A stretch of DNA of 64,000 nucleotides, from contig DXKH01000054.1 of NCBI GenBank assembly GCA_019415335.1, forward strand, positions 27,283 through 91,282, in the 5' to 3' direction. A program made the position numbers and the translations under genes. Below are positions 52,033 through 62,873 of the stretch, in pieces (positions within the stretch are counted from its first letter, which is position 1; each line of letters starts with the position of its first letter). Source of the stretch: Citrobacter sp. GTDB taxonomy: Bacteria; Pseudomonadota; Gammaproteobacteria; Enterobacterales; Enterobacteriaceae. Below the pieces are notes generated by a model. The model saw only the letters and a list, made by a program, of their open reading frames with translations, ran no database searches and was not told the DNA's origin.

Positions 52033-53691
52033 ATGATTCTCGAACGCGTTGAGATAGTGGGATTTCGCGGTATCAATCGACTGTCGTTGATGCTCGAGCA
52101 GAATAACGTCCTGATTGGTGAGAACGCCTGGGGTAAATCAAGTTTACTGGATGCATTAACGCTGCTGCTGTCACCGGAGTCAGAGTTATATCATTTTGAC
52201 CGTGACGATTTCTGGTTTCCTCCTGGTGATATAAAAGGCCGTGAACATCACCTGCATATCGTGCTGACGTTTCGGGAATCGCAACCTGGACGCTACCGGG
52301 TTCGCCGCTACCGGCCGCTGGAGGCTTGCTGGACGCCGTGTCACGATGGCTTTCAGCGCATCTTTTATCGCCTTGAGGGCGAATGCGGCGAAGACGACAG
52401 CGTGATGACGCTGCGCAGTTTTCTTGACGGCGACGGGCATCCGCTGGCGGTGGATGACATCAATGAACAGGCGAGGCATCTGGTGCGCCTGATGCCGGTG
52501 CTGCGTTTGCGTGATGCGCGGTTTATGCGCCGCATCCGTAACGGCACGGTGCCGGAGGTTGACGATGTTGAAGTCACCGCCCGGCAACTGGATTTTCTCG
52601 CCCGCGAACTGGCGACGCGCCCGCAGAATCTCACCGACGGACAGATTCGCCAGGGACTCTCGGCGATGGTGCAACTGCTGGAGCACTATTTTACCGAGCA
52701 GGGCACTTCGCAGTCCCGCCACCGCTTAATGCGCCGACGCTCCGCCAACGAACAGCGAAGCTGGCGCTATCTCGATATTATCAACCGGATGATCGATAAA
52801 CCTGGCGGGCGTACCCACCGGGTGATTCTGCTGGGACTGTTCTCCACGCTGTTGCAGGCGAAGGGCACGGTCAGACTGCATAAAGACGCCAGGCCGTTGC
52901 TGCTGGTGGAAGACCCGGAAACGCGTCTGCATCCCATCATGCTGTCAGTGGCGTGGCAGTTGCTGAACCTGCTGCCGCTTCAGCGTATCACCACCACCAA
53001 TTCGGGCGAGTTGCTCTCGCTGACCCCGGTGGAACATGTCTGTCGCCTGGTCCGTGAATCCTCGCGCGTGGCGGCCTGGCGTCTGGGGCCGGGTGGTCTG
53101 AGCGCTGAGGATGGTCGACGCATTGCGTTTCACATTCGCTTTAACCGTGCTTCCTCGTTGTTTGCCCGCTGCTGGTTGCTGGTGGAAGGGGAAACCGAAA
53201 CCTGGGTGATCAACGAACTGGCCCGCCAGTGCGGCCATCACTTTGATGCTGAAGGGATTAAGGTGATCGAATTTGCGCAGTCGGGGCTTAAGCCTCTGGT
53301 GAAATTCGCCCGGCGGATGGGCATTGAGTGGCACGTGCTGGTGGATGGCGATGAAGCCGGGAAAAAATATGCCGCTACGGTGCGAAGCCTGCTGAATAAC
53401 GATCGGGAAGAGGAGCGTGAGCATCTGACCACGCTGCCTGCGCTGGATATGGAACACTTTATGTACCGGCAGGGGTTTGCCGATGTCTTTCACCGGGTGG
53501 CGCAAATCCCGGAAAATGTGCCGATGAATATGCGTAAAATCATTTCGAAGGCGATCCATCGCTCTTCAAAGCCCGACTTAGCCATCGAAGTGGCGATGGA
53601 AGCGGGGCGGCGGGGTGTGGATGCGGTGCCGACACTGCTGAGAAAAATGTTCTCCCGGGTGCTGTGGCTGGCGCGCGGCAGAGCGGATTAA
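52033..53691 (+). CDS. ybjD: OLD-family ATP-dependent endonuclease-like protein YbjD
   Basis: The 552-residue protein has an N-terminal ABC/SMC-type ATPase (Walker A IGENAWGKSSLLDAL near residue 28; Walker B-like LLLVEDPETRLHP near 290) and a C-terminal TOPRIM domain (LLVEGETETWVINEL and VLVDGDEAGKKY, about 380-450). This is the OLD (overcoming lysogenization defect) nuclease plan. E. coli YbjD has the same length. No GajB-like helicase partner is adjacent. Convergent with ybjX, overlapping by 4 bp. Confidence 0.93.
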   Translation: MILERVEIVGFRGINRLSLMLEQNNVLIGENAWGKSSLLDALTLLLSPESELYHFDRDDFWFPPGDIKGREHHLHIVLTFRESQPGRYRVRRYRPLEACWTPCHDGFQRIFYRLEGECGEDDSVMTLRSFLDGDGHPLAVDDINEQARHLVRLMPVLRLRDARFMRRIRNGTVPEVDDVEVTARQLDFLARELATRPQNLTDGQIRQGLSAMVQLLEHYFTEQGTSQSRHRLMRRRSANEQRSWRYLDIINRMIDKPGGRTHRVILLGLFSTLLQAKGTVRLHKDARPLLLVEDPETRLHPIMLSVAWQLLNLLPLQRITTTNSGELLSLTPVEHVCRLVRESSRVAAWRLGPGGLSAEDGRRIAFHIRFNRASSLFARCWLLVEGETETWVINELARQCGHHFDAEGIKVIEFAQSGLKPLVKFARRMGIEWHVLVDGDEAGKKYAATVRSLLNNDREEEREHLTTLPALDMEHFMYRQGFADVFHRVAQIPENVPMNMRKIISKAIHRSSKPDLAIEVAMEAGRRGVDAVPTLLRKMFSRVLWLARGRAD

Positions 53692-54638
53692 TCCTGTAAG
53701 CGCTGCGGAACCTGCGTGACAACGCTGTCAAGCAACGCGTAGCGGCGGCGGTATTCAGCCCGTTTTTTGCTGGCGATATCCGCCTCGCTTTTCCGTGCAA
53801 GGGTCAGCGGCAGAGAGAAGTATTCCCCTTCTGTTTTTTCACCGCCCAGAGACGCCCAGAAAGCGTCGTAGTCGGCATGCATTTGCGTTTTTTTGTCCAT
53901 ATAGCGCCAACTGCGATAAACGTGAACCGCGTTGCTGACCGCCAGAATCTGTTCCGCCCCGGCGATGTGCGCGAACTGACACAGTGCCTCCATCACCACT
54001 CTTTTGGGGAACAAGCCGTAACAGGCTTTGGTAGCCTGGTGAATCACCTCATGCGGAACATCATTGGCCGCGCCCTGCAAACCGCCGATAAACAGCGTGC
54101 GTTTTCCGTTTAACGTGCAGAATGTGAAGGTAATTTCTGCCAGAATGCGCATCTGATCGTCGCGGATCACGACGGTACTTTCACCTTCTTTATCCAGTGA
54201 GACCAGGCTGACTAAATCAAGCTGGAATGATGCACCGTCTTTGGCCTCAAATTTTGCCAGATTGAGTCCGGACTGGCTTAAATAGCGGGCCAGTTGTTCG
54301 CGACTGAGCAAGTGTCGCAGCAGATCATAATGAGTACAGAGCGCAGTCAGCGCGGTATCGCGCTTAATATTCACGGCCATATACGGGCGGTGCAGACGAA
54401 TCGGCAACCGGGGCTGGCGTGTCAGTAGCGTATTCAGCTCAGGCCACTGGGTCAGGTTTTCCAGCAACTGACGGGTGGCTCTCGGCATCAGCAGCGAGCG
54501 AATTAAAAACTTACGGCGAAAGCTGGCCTTCCGCCAGAATTTACCCGGCAGTAATTGACCCCGCGTCAGGCGCATAAATAATTGTAAAGGGGACGCAACG
54601 TCTGAAGTGTAATAGGTATTATCTGTAATCTGTGACAT
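53688..54638 (-). CDS. ybjX: VirK/YbjX family protein (DUF535)
   Basis: The roughly 316-residue DUF535 protein is related to VirK of Salmonella and Shigella and to E. coli YbjX (YTSDVASPLQLFMRLTRGQLLPGKFW; FIGGLQGAANDVPHEVIHQATK; HVYRSWRYMDKK). Family members are PhoPQ-linked and implicated in envelope stress and peptide resistance. The start is uncertain: ATG codons at 54644 and 54638 and a TTG at 54695 are in frame. Divergent from macA with a PhoP box between. Confidence 0.9.
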   Translation of the reverse strand: MSQITDNTYYTSDVASPLQLFMRLTRGQLLPGKFWRKASFRRKFLIRSLLMPRATRQLLENLTQWPELNTLLTRQPRLPIRLHRPYMAVNIKRDTALTALCTHYDLLRHLLSREQLARYLSQSGLNLAKFEAKDGASFQLDLVSLVSLDKEGESTVVIRDDQMRILAEITFTFCTLNGKRTLFIGGLQGAANDVPHEVIHQATKACYGLFPKRVVMEALCQFAHIAGAEQILAVSNAVHVYRSWRYMDKKTQMHADYDAFWASLGGEKTEGEYFSLPLTLARKSEADIASKKRAEYRRRYALLDSVVTQVPQRLQD

Positions 54639-54734
54639 GATCATAATCCGCAATGCGATGATTGCGGAAATTGAAACACGCTGAATCTTAACCAATCGTC
54701 AATGCCCTGAGCGCTATCCTTTTCGCTTGCGGTT

Positions 54735-54751
54735 TGTTTAGATACTGTTGA
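54735..54751 (+). promoter_or_regulatory. PhoP box between ybjX and macA
   Basis: TGTTTA-GATAC-TGTTGA is a hexamer direct repeat with 5-bp spacing (consensus (T/G)GTTTA-N5-(T/G)GTTTA, one mismatch). It lies 32 bp before the macA ATG. PhoP represses macAB in Salmonella and regulates ybjX in E. coli, so either or both could be targets. Confidence 0.65.
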
Positions 54752-54783
54752 ATTTCGGCTGAAAACTTACCATCAGGATCGCT

Positions 54784-55902
54784 ATGGGTATTAAGGGAAA
54801 TAAAATTAAAAAGCGCTATCTGTTGCTTATTTTCATTCTCATCCTGGGGGCATTTGCCCTTTGGCGGACGCTTAATGCACCGGTGCCAAATTATCAGACG
54901 CTGATTGTACGTCCGGGAGATTTGCAGCAAAGCGTACTGGCAACCGGCAAACTCGACGCATTGCGAAAAGTGGATGTCGGCGCACAGGTGAGTGGTCAGC
55001 TCAAAACACTGTCGGTGGCGATTGGCGATAAGGTGAAGAAAGACCAGTTGCTGGGCGTTATCGATCCCGAACAGGCGGAAAACCAGATCAAAGAGGTAGA
55101 AGCGACGCTGATGGAGCTTCGCGCTCAACGCCAGCAGGCTGAAGCCGAGTGGAAGCTGGCGCGGGTAACGCTCTCCCGCCAGCAGCAACTGGCTAAAACC
55201 CAGGCTGTGTCGCAACAGGATCTGGACACCGCCGCGACGGAGATGGCGGTGAAGCAGGCACAAATCGGCACCATTGATGCGCAGATCAAGCGCAATCAGG
55301 CGTCTCTGGATACCGCGAAAACCAACCTCGACTACACCCGTATCGTTGCGCCAATGGCGGGTGAAGTCACGCAGATTACCACCCTGCAAGGGCAGACAGT
55401 GATCGCCGCGCAGCAGGCGCCGAACATTCTGACGCTGGCGGACATGAGCACAATGCTGGTGAAAGCGCAGGTATCAGAAGCCGATGTGATTCACCTTAAA
55501 CCGGGGCAGAAGGCCTGGTTTACCGTGCTCGGCGATCCGCAAACCCGCTACGAAGGGACGCTGAAAGATGTGCTGCCGACGCCGGAAAAAGTTAATGATG
55601 CCATTTTCTATTACGCCCGTTTTGAAGTACCCAATCCCAAAGGCATTCTGCGGCTGGAGATGACTGCGCAGGTCCATATTCAGCTAACGGATGTGAAAAA
55701 CGTTCTGACGATCCCGCTTTCCGCATTGGGCGATCCCGTCGGGGACAATCGCTACAAGGTGACTCTGCTGCGTAACGGTGAAACCCGTGAGCGCGAAGTG
55801 TCCATTGGCGCGCGCAATGACACCGATGTGGAGATTGTCAAAGGGCTGGAAGCCGGTGATGAAGTGGTGACGGGTGAGGGTAAACCGGGAGCCGCACAAT
55901 GA
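54784..55902 (+). CDS. macA: Macrolide efflux periplasmic adaptor MacA
   Basis: The 372-residue membrane fusion protein has an N-terminal anchor helix (about residues 10-27), barrel-sandwich/lipoyl halves ([28 protein letters not shown] and [12 protein letters not shown]), a coiled-coil hairpin (about 95-185) and beta-barrel/membrane-proximal domains. It bridges MacB to TolC. Overlaps macB by 4 bp (ATGA). Confidence 0.96.
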   Translation: MGIKGNKIKKRYLLLIFILILGAFALWRTLNAPVPNYQTLIVRPGDLQQSVLATGKLDALRKVDVGAQVSGQLKTLSVAIGDKVKKDQLLGVIDPEQAENQIKEVEATLMELRAQRQQAEAEWKLARVTLSRQQQLAKTQAVSQQDLDTAATEMAVKQAQIGTIDAQIKRNQASLDTAKTNLDYTRIVAPMAGEVTQITTLQGQTVIAAQQAPNILTLADMSTMLVKAQVSEADVIHLKPGQKAWFTVLGDPQTRYEGTLKDVLPTPEKVNDAIFYYARFEVPNPKGILRLEMTAQVHIQLTDVKNVLTIPLSALGDPVGDNRYKVTLLRNGETREREVSIGARNDTDVEIVKGLEAGDEVVTGEGKPGAAQ

Positions 55903-57845
55903 CGGCATTGCTTGAACTGAGCAATATTCGCCGCAGTTATCCCTCCGGAGAGGAACAGGTGGAGGTGCTGAAGGGCATCACGCTACAGATCAATGCCGGC
56001 GAGATGGTGGCGATCGTGGGGGCGTCCGGCTCCGGCAAATCCACGCTGATGAATATCCTGGGGTGCCTCGATAAACCCACCAGCGGCACCTATCGGGTCG
56101 CGGGACGCGATGTCTCAACGCTGGACCGCGATGCGCTGGCGCAACTGCGGCGGGAGCATTTCGGCTTTATTTTCCAGCGCTATCATCTGCTGTCACATCT
56201 GACGGCGGCGCAAAACGTCGAAGTCCCTGCCGTTTACGCCGGTACGGAAAGGAAACAGCGTCTGGCGCGCGCGCAGGAGCTGCTCCAGCGGCTTGGTCTG
56301 GGCGATCGCGTCGATTACCAACCCTCGCAGCTTTCCGGCGGTCAGCAGCAGCGCGTGAGTATTGCCCGTGCGCTGATGAACGGCGGACAGGTGATTCTTG
56401 CTGACGAACCTACCGGTGCGCTCGACAGCCGTTCCGGTGAAGAGGTGATGGCGATTCTGCACCAGTTGCGCGATCGCGGACATACGGTCATTATCGTCAC
56501 CCACGATCCCCTGGTTGCCGCCCAGGCCGAGCGGGTGATTGAGATCCATGACGGCGAAATTGTGCGTAATCCACCGGCGAAGCGTGCTACGCAGGGGCAA
56601 GGGATTCAGGAACCGACGGTGAAAACGGCATCCGGCTGGAGTCAGTTTGTCAGCGGGTTCCGCGAAGCACTGACCATGGCGTGGCTGGCGATGGCGGCCA
56701 ACAAAATGCGCACGCTGCTGACGATGCTCGGGATCATTATCGGCATCGCCTCGGTGGTATCGATTGTGGTGGTCGGCGATGCAGCGAAACAGTTGGTGCT
56801 GGCGGACATCCGCGCTATCGGGACCAACACCATTGATATTTACCCCGGCAAAGATTTTGGCGACGATGACCCGCAGTATCAGCAGGCGCTGAAATACGAC
56901 GATCTCGCGGCGATCCAGAAACAGCCATGGGTAACCTCCGCCACGCCCGCCGTATCGCAGAACCTGCGCTTGCGCTACGGCAATACCGATGTTGCTGCCA
57001 GTGCGAACGGGGTGAGCGGCGACTATTTTAACGTCTACGGCATGACCTTCAGCGAAGGGACAACGTTCAATCGCGAACAGCTTAACGGTCGTGCGCAGGT
57101 GGTGGTGCTCGACAGCAACACCCGACGTCAGTTGTTTCCGCATAAGGCGAATGTGGTGGGCGAAGTGATCCTTGTGGGCAACATGCCCGCGACGGTCATC
57201 GGCGTGGCGGAAGAGAAGCAGTCGATGTTTGGCAGCAGCAAAATCCTGCGCGTCTGGTTGCCCTACAGCACGATGTCCGGGCGCATTATGGGGCAGTCGT
57301 GGCTTAACTCGATCACCGTACGGGTGAAGGAGGGCTTCGACAGTGCGCAGGCTGAACAACAACTCACCCGATTATTGACGTTACGTCATGGTAAAAAGGA
57401 TTTCTTCACCTGGAATATGGACGGCGTCTTGAAAACCGCCGAGAAGACCACACGTACTCTTCAACTGTTCCTGACGCTGGTGGCGGTGATTTCACTGGTG
57501 GTTGGCGGGATAGGCGTGATGAACATTATGCTGGTGTCGGTCACGGAGCGTACGCGGGAGATTGGCATCCGGATGGCGGTTGGCGCGCGCGCCAGCGATG
57601 TGCTGCAGCAATTTTTGATCGAAGCGGTGCTGGTCTGTCTGGTGGGTGGCGCGCTGGGTATTAGCCTGTCGATGCTGATCGCCTTTACGCTGCAACTGTT
57701 CCTGCCCGGTTGGGAAATTGGTTTCTCGCCGGTGGCACTGCTGACGGCATTTTTGTGCTCTACCTTTACCGGCATCCTGTTCGGCTGGCTACCGGCGCGC
57801 AACGCGGCGCGACTGGATCCAGTCGATGCGTTAGCGCGAGAGTAA
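55899..57845 (+). CDS. macB: Macrolide ABC exporter MacB
   Basis: The 648-residue protein has an N-terminal ABC ATPase (Walker [10 protein letters not shown], signature [15 protein letters not shown], Walker [12 protein letters not shown]), a transmembrane helix near residue 270, a large periplasmic domain (about 300-520) and three C-terminal helices with a [27 protein letters not shown] mechanotransmission segment. With MacA and TolC it exports macrolides, enterotoxin and outer-membrane precursors. Confidence 0.97.
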   Translation: MTALLELSNIRRSYPSGEEQVEVLKGITLQINAGEMVAIVGASGSGKSTLMNILGCLDKPTSGTYRVAGRDVSTLDRDALAQLRREHFGFIFQRYHLLSHLTAAQNVEVPAVYAGTERKQRLARAQELLQRLGLGDRVDYQPSQLSGGQQQRVSIARALMNGGQVILADEPTGALDSRSGEEVMAILHQLRDRGHTVIIVTHDPLVAAQAERVIEIHDGEIVRNPPAKRATQGQGIQEPTVKTASGWSQFVSGFREALTMAWLAMAANKMRTLLTMLGIIIGIASVVSIVVVGDAAKQLVLADIRAIGTNTIDIYPGKDFGDDDPQYQQALKYDDLAAIQKQPWVTSATPAVSQNLRLRYGNTDVAASANGVSGDYFNVYGMTFSEGTTFNREQLNGRAQVVVLDSNTRRQLFPHKANVVGEVILVGNMPATVIGVAEEKQSMFGSSKILRVWLPYSTMSGRIMGQSWLNSITVRVKEGFDSAQAEQQLTRLLTLRHGKKDFFTWNMDGVLKTAEKTTRTLQLFLTLVAVISLVVGGIGVMNIMLVSVTERTREIGIRMAVGARASDVLQQFLIEAVLVCLVGGALGISLSMLIAFTLQLFLPGWEIGFSPVALLTAFLCSTFTGILFGWLPARNAARLDPVDALARE

Positions 57846-57860
57846 CGTAGCGGGAAATAA

Positions 57861-57888
57861 AAATGCCAGCCGATCGGGCTGGCATTTT
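57861..57888 (+). terminator. Terminator after macB
   Basis: AAATGCCAGCC-GATCG-GGCTGGCATTT then T. A-rich sequence on the other flank makes it plausible in both directions, since cspD converges on it. Confidence 0.88.
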
Positions 57889-57920
57889 ACCTGCGGGATG
57901 TACACAATGAGACAGAAGAG

Positions 57921-58142
57921 CTATGCAACAGCTTCTGCTTCGATAGGCACGATGACACTGGCGTGATTGCCTTTTGGCCCTTGGTGAACATCAAACTGGA
58001 CAGACTGTCCGGCTTTTAGCGTTCTGTAACCATCCATCTGAATGGTGGAATAGTGAGCGAAAATATCTTCGCCGCCGCCTTCAGGGCAGATGAAACCAAA
58101 CCCTTTGGCATTGTTGAACCACTTAACAGTACCCGTTTCCAT
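57921..58142 (-). CDS. cspD: Cold-shock-like protein CspD
   Basis: The 73-residue single cold-shock domain has RNP1 KGFGFI and RNP2 IFAHY motifs. CspD binds single-stranded DNA and inhibits replication in stationary phase. The ATG at 58142 starts METGTVKWFNNAKGFGFICP; long upstream open sequence is noncoding leader. Divergent from clpS; ClpAP is not encoded with it but lies next door. Confidence 0.96.
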   Translation of the reverse strand: METGTVKWFNNAKGFGFICPEGGGEDIFAHYSTIQMDGYRTLKAGQSVQFDVHQGPKGNHASVIVPIEAEAVA

Positions 58143-58465
58143 GCTTCGACATCCTTCGTAAATCTTATATAAGTAAGATGGAATGAACCGGTGGTGGAGT
58201 GGGGGTTGTTCAAAACCTCGCCAACTCTCGAAATTACAATTTAGAGAAATCAGGCGGGGCGTCAAGCGTCTGACGGGGGTCGGTGGGTAAAAATGAATCA
58301 AAAATTTGAAGCAGTTAACGCTATTGGCGGGAATGTGACAGATGTCGCGGATGCCAGTGATAGATGATAGTTATCTATTAATTGAGGTAGATTGATTGTG
58401 CACATCCGCTCTTGTCAGCGGCAGACTGTTCTGCCGGTAACCGTAACTGAAGATGACGACTGACA
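58143..58465. other. cspD-clpS intergenic region
   Basis: A 323-bp divergent promoter region. One small hairpin (CGGCAG ... CTGCCG, 58419-58436) lies 30 bp before clpS. Nothing else was recognised. Confidence 0.6.
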
Positions 58466-58786
58466 ATGGGTAAGACGAACGACTGGCTGGATTTCGACCA
58501 GCTGGCGGCAGATAAAGTGCGTGACGCGCTAAAACCGCCATCTATGTATAAAGTGATATTAGTCAATGATGATTATACTCCGATGGAGTTTGTTATTGAC
58601 GTGTTACAAAAATTCTTTTCTTATGATGTAGAACGTGCAACGCAACTGATGCTTGCGGTTCACTATCACGGTAAAGCCATCTGCGGCGTTTTCACCGCAG
58701 AGGTCGCGGAGACCAAAGTGGCGATGGTGAACACGTATGCGAGGGAGAACGAGCATCCGTTGCTGTGTACGCTGGAAAAAGCCTGA
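58466..58786 (+). CDS. clpS: ClpAP adaptor ClpS
   Basis: The 106-residue N-recognin adaptor delivers N-end-rule substrates to ClpA. Conserved segments: flexible N-tail (to about residue 25), [20 protein letters not shown] with the substrate pocket, and [12 protein letters not shown]. Thirty bp upstream of clpA. Confidence 0.97.
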   Translation: MGKTNDWLDFDQLAADKVRDALKPPSMYKVILVNDDYTPMEFVIDVLQKFFSYDVERATQLMLAVHYHGKAICGVFTAEVAETKVAMVNTYARENEHPLLCTLEKA

Positions 58787-58816
58787 ATGCAGGCATAAAA
58801 ATTGGGGGAGGTGCCT

Positions 58817-61093
58817 ATGCTCAATCAAGAACTGGAACTCAGTTTAAACATGGCTTTCGCCAGAGCGCGCGAGCACCGTCATGAGTTTATGACCGTCGAG
58901 CACTTGTTACTGGCGCTGCTCAGTAACCCATCGGCCCGCGAAGCGCTGGAAGCGTGTTCCGTGGACCTCGTGGCGCTCCGTCAGGAACTCGAAGCCTTCA
59001 TTGAACAAACCACACCCGTACTGCCTGCCAGCGAAGAAGAACGTGACACGCAGCCGACGCTGAGTTTTCAGCGCGTTCTGCAACGTGCGGTCTTCCACGT
59101 TCAGTCCTCCGGGCGCAGTGAAGTAACTGGCGCAAACGTGCTGGTTGCTATCTTTAGCGAACAGGAGTCTCAGGCTGCATACCTGCTGCGTAAGCATGAG
59201 GTCAGCCGTCTCGATGTGGTGAACTTTATTTCTCACGGTACGCGCAAAGATGAGCCGAGTCAGTCGTCTGATCCCGGCAGTCAGCCTAATACCGACGAGC
59301 AAGCTGGCGGGGAGGAACGTATGGAGAACTTCACGACTAACCTTAACCAGCTTGCCCGCGTTGGCGGTATTGATCCGCTGATCGGTCGTGACAAAGAACT
59401 GGAACGTGCCATTCAGGTGCTGTGCCGTCGGCGTAAAAATAACCCGCTGCTGGTGGGGGAATCCGGCGTCGGGAAAACGGCGATTGCCGAAGGCCTGGCC
59501 TGGCGTATCGTGCAGGGTGACGTGCCGGAAGTGATGGCCGATTGCACCATCTACTCGCTGGATATCGGTTCGCTGCTGGCGGGGACGAAATACCGCGGAG
59601 ACTTTGAAAAACGCTTTAAAGCGTTGCTGAAACAGCTGGAGCAGGATACCAACAGCATTCTGTTTATCGACGAGATCCACACCATTATTGGTGCCGGTGC
59701 GGCATCGGGCGGTCAGGTGGATGCCGCAAACCTGATTAAACCGCTGCTTTCCGGCGGTAAGATCCGTGTGATCGGCTCCACGACCTATCAGGAGTTCAGT
59801 AATATTTTCGAGAAAGACCGTGCGTTAGCCCGTCGCTTCCAGAAAATTGATATTACTGAACCGACGGTGGAGGAGACTGTACAGATCATCAACGGCCTGA
59901 AGCCGAAGTACGAAGCGCACCACGACGTGCGTTATACCGCGAAAGCGGTGCGTGCGGCCGTTGAGCTGGCGGTGAAATATATCAATGATCGTCATCTGCC
60001 GGATAAAGCGATTGACGTCATTGACGAAGCCGGTGCGCGTGCACGTCTGATGCCGGTCAGCAAGCGTAAGAAAACCGTTAACGTGGCAGATATTGAGTCC
60101 GTCGTGGCGCGTATTGCCCGTATTCCGGAGAAGAGCGTGTCGCAAAGCGATCGCGATACGCTGAAAAACCTTGGTGACCGTCTGAAAATGCTGGTCTTTG
60201 GGCAGGATAAAGCCATTGAGGCGCTGACCGAAGCCATCAAGATGAGCCGTGCGGGTCTGGGACACGAGCATAAGCCGGTGGGCTCCTTCCTTTTTGCCGG
60301 GCCGACCGGGGTCGGGAAAACCGAGGTCACGGTACAGCTTTCCAAAGCGCTGGGAATCGAACTGCTGCGTTTTGACATGTCCGAGTATATGGAACGTCAT
60401 ACTGTCAGCCGCCTGATTGGTGCGCCTCCGGGATACGTTGGTTTCGATCAGGGCGGTCTGCTGACGGATGCGGTCATCAAGCATCCGCATGCGGTTCTGC
60501 TGCTCGATGAAATCGAAAAAGCGCACCCGGATGTCTTTAACCTGCTGCTGCAGGTGATGGACAACGGCACGCTGACGGACAACAACGGGCGTAAAGCTGA
60601 TTTCCGCAACGTGGTGCTAGTGATGACGACCAACGCCGGTGTACGTGAAACGGAACGTAAATCGATTGGCCTGATCCATCAGGACAACAGCACTGACGCG
60701 ATGAGTGAAATCAAAAAAGTGTTTACGCCGGAGTTCCGTAACCGTCTCGACAATATTATCTGGTTCGAACACCTGTCTACTGAGGTGATCCACCAGGTTG
60801 TCGATAAGTTCATCGTTGAGCTGCAGGTTCAGCTGGATCAGAAAGGTGTCTCCCTGGAAGTCAGCCAGGAAGCGCGTAACTGGTTGGCTGAGAAGGGCTA
60901 CGACCGGGCAATGGGCGCACGTCCAATGGCGCGCGTGATTCAGGATAACCTGAAAAAACCATTGGCGAACGAACTGTTGTTTGGCTCGCTGGTGGACGGC
61001 GGACAGGTAACCGTTGCACTGGATAAAGAGAAAAACGAGCTGACCTATGGCTTCCAGAGTGCGCAGAAGCACAAGCCGGAAGCCGCGCATTAA
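58817..61093 (+). CDS. clpA: ATP-dependent Clp protease ATPase ClpA
   Basis: The 758-residue Hsp100 unfoldase has an N-domain (1-140) that binds ClpS, D1 (Walker [10 protein letters not shown], Walker B ILFIDEIH) and D2 (Walker [10 protein letters not shown], pore loop GYVGF, Walker [12 protein letters not shown]), with the ClpP-binding IGL loop (KSIGLIHQD). GGGGGAGGTGCCT precedes the chosen ATG. Confidence 0.98.
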   Translation: MLNQELELSLNMAFARAREHRHEFMTVEHLLLALLSNPSAREALEACSVDLVALRQELEAFIEQTTPVLPASEEERDTQPTLSFQRVLQRAVFHVQSSGRSEVTGANVLVAIFSEQESQAAYLLRKHEVSRLDVVNFISHGTRKDEPSQSSDPGSQPNTDEQAGGEERMENFTTNLNQLARVGGIDPLIGRDKELERAIQVLCRRRKNNPLLVGESGVGKTAIAEGLAWRIVQGDVPEVMADCTIYSLDIGSLLAGTKYRGDFEKRFKALLKQLEQDTNSILFIDEIHTIIGAGAASGGQVDAANLIKPLLSGGKIRVIGSTTYQEFSNIFEKDRALARRFQKIDITEPTVEETVQIINGLKPKYEAHHDVRYTAKAVRAAVELAVKYINDRHLPDKAIDVIDEAGARARLMPVSKRKKTVNVADIESVVARIARIPEKSVSQSDRDTLKNLGDRLKMLVFGQDKAIEALTEAIKMSRAGLGHEHKPVGSFLFAGPTGVGKTEVTVQLSKALGIELLRFDMSEYMERHTVSRLIGAPPGYVGFDQGGLLTDAVIKHPHAVLLLDEIEKAHPDVFNLLLQVMDNGTLTDNNGRKADFRNVVLVMTTNAGVRETERKSIGLIHQDNSTDAMSEIKKVFTPEFRNRLDNIIWFEHLSTEVIHQVVDKFIVELQVQLDQKGVSLEVSQEARNWLAEKGYDRAMGARPMARVIQDNLKKPLANELLFGSLVDGGQVTVALDKEKNELTYGFQSAQKHKPEAAH

Positions 61094-61121
61094 TCTCTGC
61101 TCTCTCTTTAGCTGACTGACG

Positions 61122-61147
61122 AACCGGGCCATGTGCCCGGTTTTTTA
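61122..61147 (+). terminator. Terminator after clpA
   Basis: AACCGGGC-CATGT-GCCCGGTT with a six-T tract, 28 bp after the stop. Confidence 0.93.
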
Positions 61148-61490
61148 TTGGTATAAGGCCAGCAACATCTGTTTCAGACGTTGTTTCTCGTTGCAGGATC
61201 CTTTCTCTTTTTAATATCAGATTATTCTTCGCCAGCAGAAGATAAGGCTGAATATATTTTAATGATAATTTAACAATAAATTTGAGTGTCTGTTTCATTG
61301 AATGACTTATTTCGCATGGCTAATATTATGATTCTGATATAATTATCGCGCTATTTAACGAAAGCTCTTATCCTAAATGCTTGAGAAATAGAAAAGCGAC
61401 CAGGTTAATAAACCAGTGTTTACATCTTGAAGTGAATAATATATGTTGTTCTGGCAGTTTTCTTTAAATTTTGTTTATTAAGGATAGCCA
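61148..61490. other. AT-rich spacer after clpA
   Basis: A 343-bp stretch clearly richer in A+T than the backbone, consistent with acquired DNA. It presumably holds the promoter of the DUF4282 gene. A minus-strand reading frame here has no recognisable homology. Confidence 0.6.
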
Positions 61491-61739
61491 ATGAAAGTAA
61501 TTTTGGGGTTCGATAGTCTTCTGACACCGAAGATCATGGTGTTTTTATACTGGATTTTTATGGCCTTAGCGGTTGTTGGTGGTGTCATTTCTATATTTAA
61601 CGGTCAAATCATCGCAGGATTATTTGGGACTATTTTTAGTCTGGTTGGCTGTCGAGTCATGTTTGAACTCATTATGATTGCGTTTAAAAATAATGAATAT
61701 CTGCGCATAATTGCACAGAGCACCAATAAATCAGAATAA
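61491..61739 (+). CDS. DUF4282 small membrane protein
   Basis: The 82-residue protein has two transmembrane helices (about residues 14-36 and 40-64) flanked by FDSLLTPKIMVFLYW and the C-terminal FELIMIAFKNNEYLRII, the DUF4282 pattern. Function unknown. AAGGATAGCC precedes the ATG. AT-rich composition differs from the backbone. Confidence 0.75.
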   Translation: MKVILGFDSLLTPKIMVFLYWIFMALAVVGGVISIFNGQIIAGLFGTIFSLVGCRVMFELIMIAFKNNEYLRIIAQSTNKSE

Positions 61740-61947
61740 TGGACGCTTCCTGGTATTCATCCTGATTTGCCACATTTTTATATTTATTTTCACACAGAGA
61801 TAACATCCTGACGCTCTGTTTATACATACAGAGTATCAGGATGCTTCAGTTTTGCTAATGAACCAACGAATGTCTTGCAGGGCCTTAAAACACCGTTGAG
61901 CTAAAGTCGATGTGGCTGGGCAGGCAACACGGAAAATACAGTAGATC

Positions 61948-62341
61948 TTACTTTTTTGCCGGGTCGTAAAAAACAAAAGCAATTTTGTTATTGTCAGGGT
62001 CACGGACATAAGCACTATAAAAATCATCACCATAGTGTGGGCGGTAACCTGGAGGACCATCATCTTCGCCTCCGTTTTCTAACGCTAATGTATAGAGCTT
62101 GTTAATGATATCAACGGAAGGGGCATTAAGAGCCACCATCACGCCATTGCCAAAGGTCGCCGGGCTATGATTAAAGGGAAGGCCAACACATAGTCCTGTG
62201 GAATGATTATCTTTGAACGTACCCCAGGCGCACCTTTCTCACTTCGACCATCCAGCGGATAGCCCAGTACGTCCATCAGTGCGCATAAAATTGATAAGAA
62301 ATTTCCGGGTTATTGGTACCCAACATTATATAAGAAAACAT
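61948..62341 (-). pseudogene. VOC/glyoxalase-family gene, frameshifted
   Basis: From an ATG at 62341 (preceded by AGGAG) the protein starts MFSYIMLGTNNPEISYQFYAH and stops. A second frame continues MDVLGYPLDGRSEKGAP, and a third continues TFKDNHSTGLCVGLPFNHSP through HYGDDFYSAYVRDPDNNKIAFVFYDPAKK (62142 to 61948). Together they make a roughly 130-residue vicinal oxygen chelate protein. At least two frameshifts separate the parts, so it is probably inactive. Downstream of the cupin gene on the same strand. Confidence 0.85.
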
Positions 62342-62414
62342 GACAACTCCTGTTGTGAAAACAAATCCATTCTCGCTTATTACTATGTCTGTTCGGATAT
62401 CTGAAAGGAAGCAT

Positions 62415-62726
62415 TCACACTGAGCCTTCCTTTTCAATGACTAATATTCTGGCTTCACCTTTAGGATGTGCAACATGTTCACAACCCTGATCGGCAAAAA
62501 AGAGATCCCCTGTATTTAGTATCACTGTTTTGACTTCGCCATGTTCCTTATAAAACATTTCAACGACGCCATCCATAACAGCAAAAACTTCCTGACCATC
62601 ATTTATATGCCACTTATAGGGCTTATCTGTCCAGTGTAAACGTACGGAGGTCCCACCTAACGAGGCAATATCCATCGCTTCCCAGGCATTTTTAGCCCTA
62701 AAATCTTTGCTGATAATTGTTTTCAT
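62415..62726 (-). CDS. Cupin-domain protein
   Basis: The 103-residue single cupin has a conserved barrel (WHINDGQEVFAVMDGVVEMFY; GDLFFADQGCEHVAHPKGEARILVIEK). Of the usual metal ligands, His40 and His84 are visible with a Glu between. Substrate unknown. It lies upstream of the VOC pseudogene, possibly an old operon of small-molecule enzymes. Confidence 0.8.
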   Translation of the reverse strand: MKTIISKDFRAKNAWEAMDIASLGGTSVRLHWTDKPYKWHINDGQEVFAVMDGVVEMFYKEHGEVKTVILNTGDLFFADQGCEHVAHPKGEARILVIEKEGSV

Positions 62727-62873
62727 TATTGTCCCAATAAGTCTGATTGGCTATTAATGACATACGCAATATTCCAACTTAGCACATGCCTTCAGCAAAA
62801 CATATATTATCGGCTTTATTATCGGGACGAGAAATCGATGTACCACCGTTACAAATACGCTATATACAAAGGG

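Noticed and set aside
52033..53691. YbjD as part of a Gabija-like defence system
   Set aside because: It has OLD-type ATPase and TOPRIM domains, but no GajB-like helicase is adjacent and it is a conserved backbone gene in E. coli, so a defence role is not supported here.
56193..57362. 389-codon antisense frame in macB
   Set aside because: Shadow of the macB coding sequence without motifs.
60861..61298. 145-codon minus-strand frame across the clpA 3' end
   Set aside because: Mostly antisense to clpA, crosses its terminator, and matches no known family.
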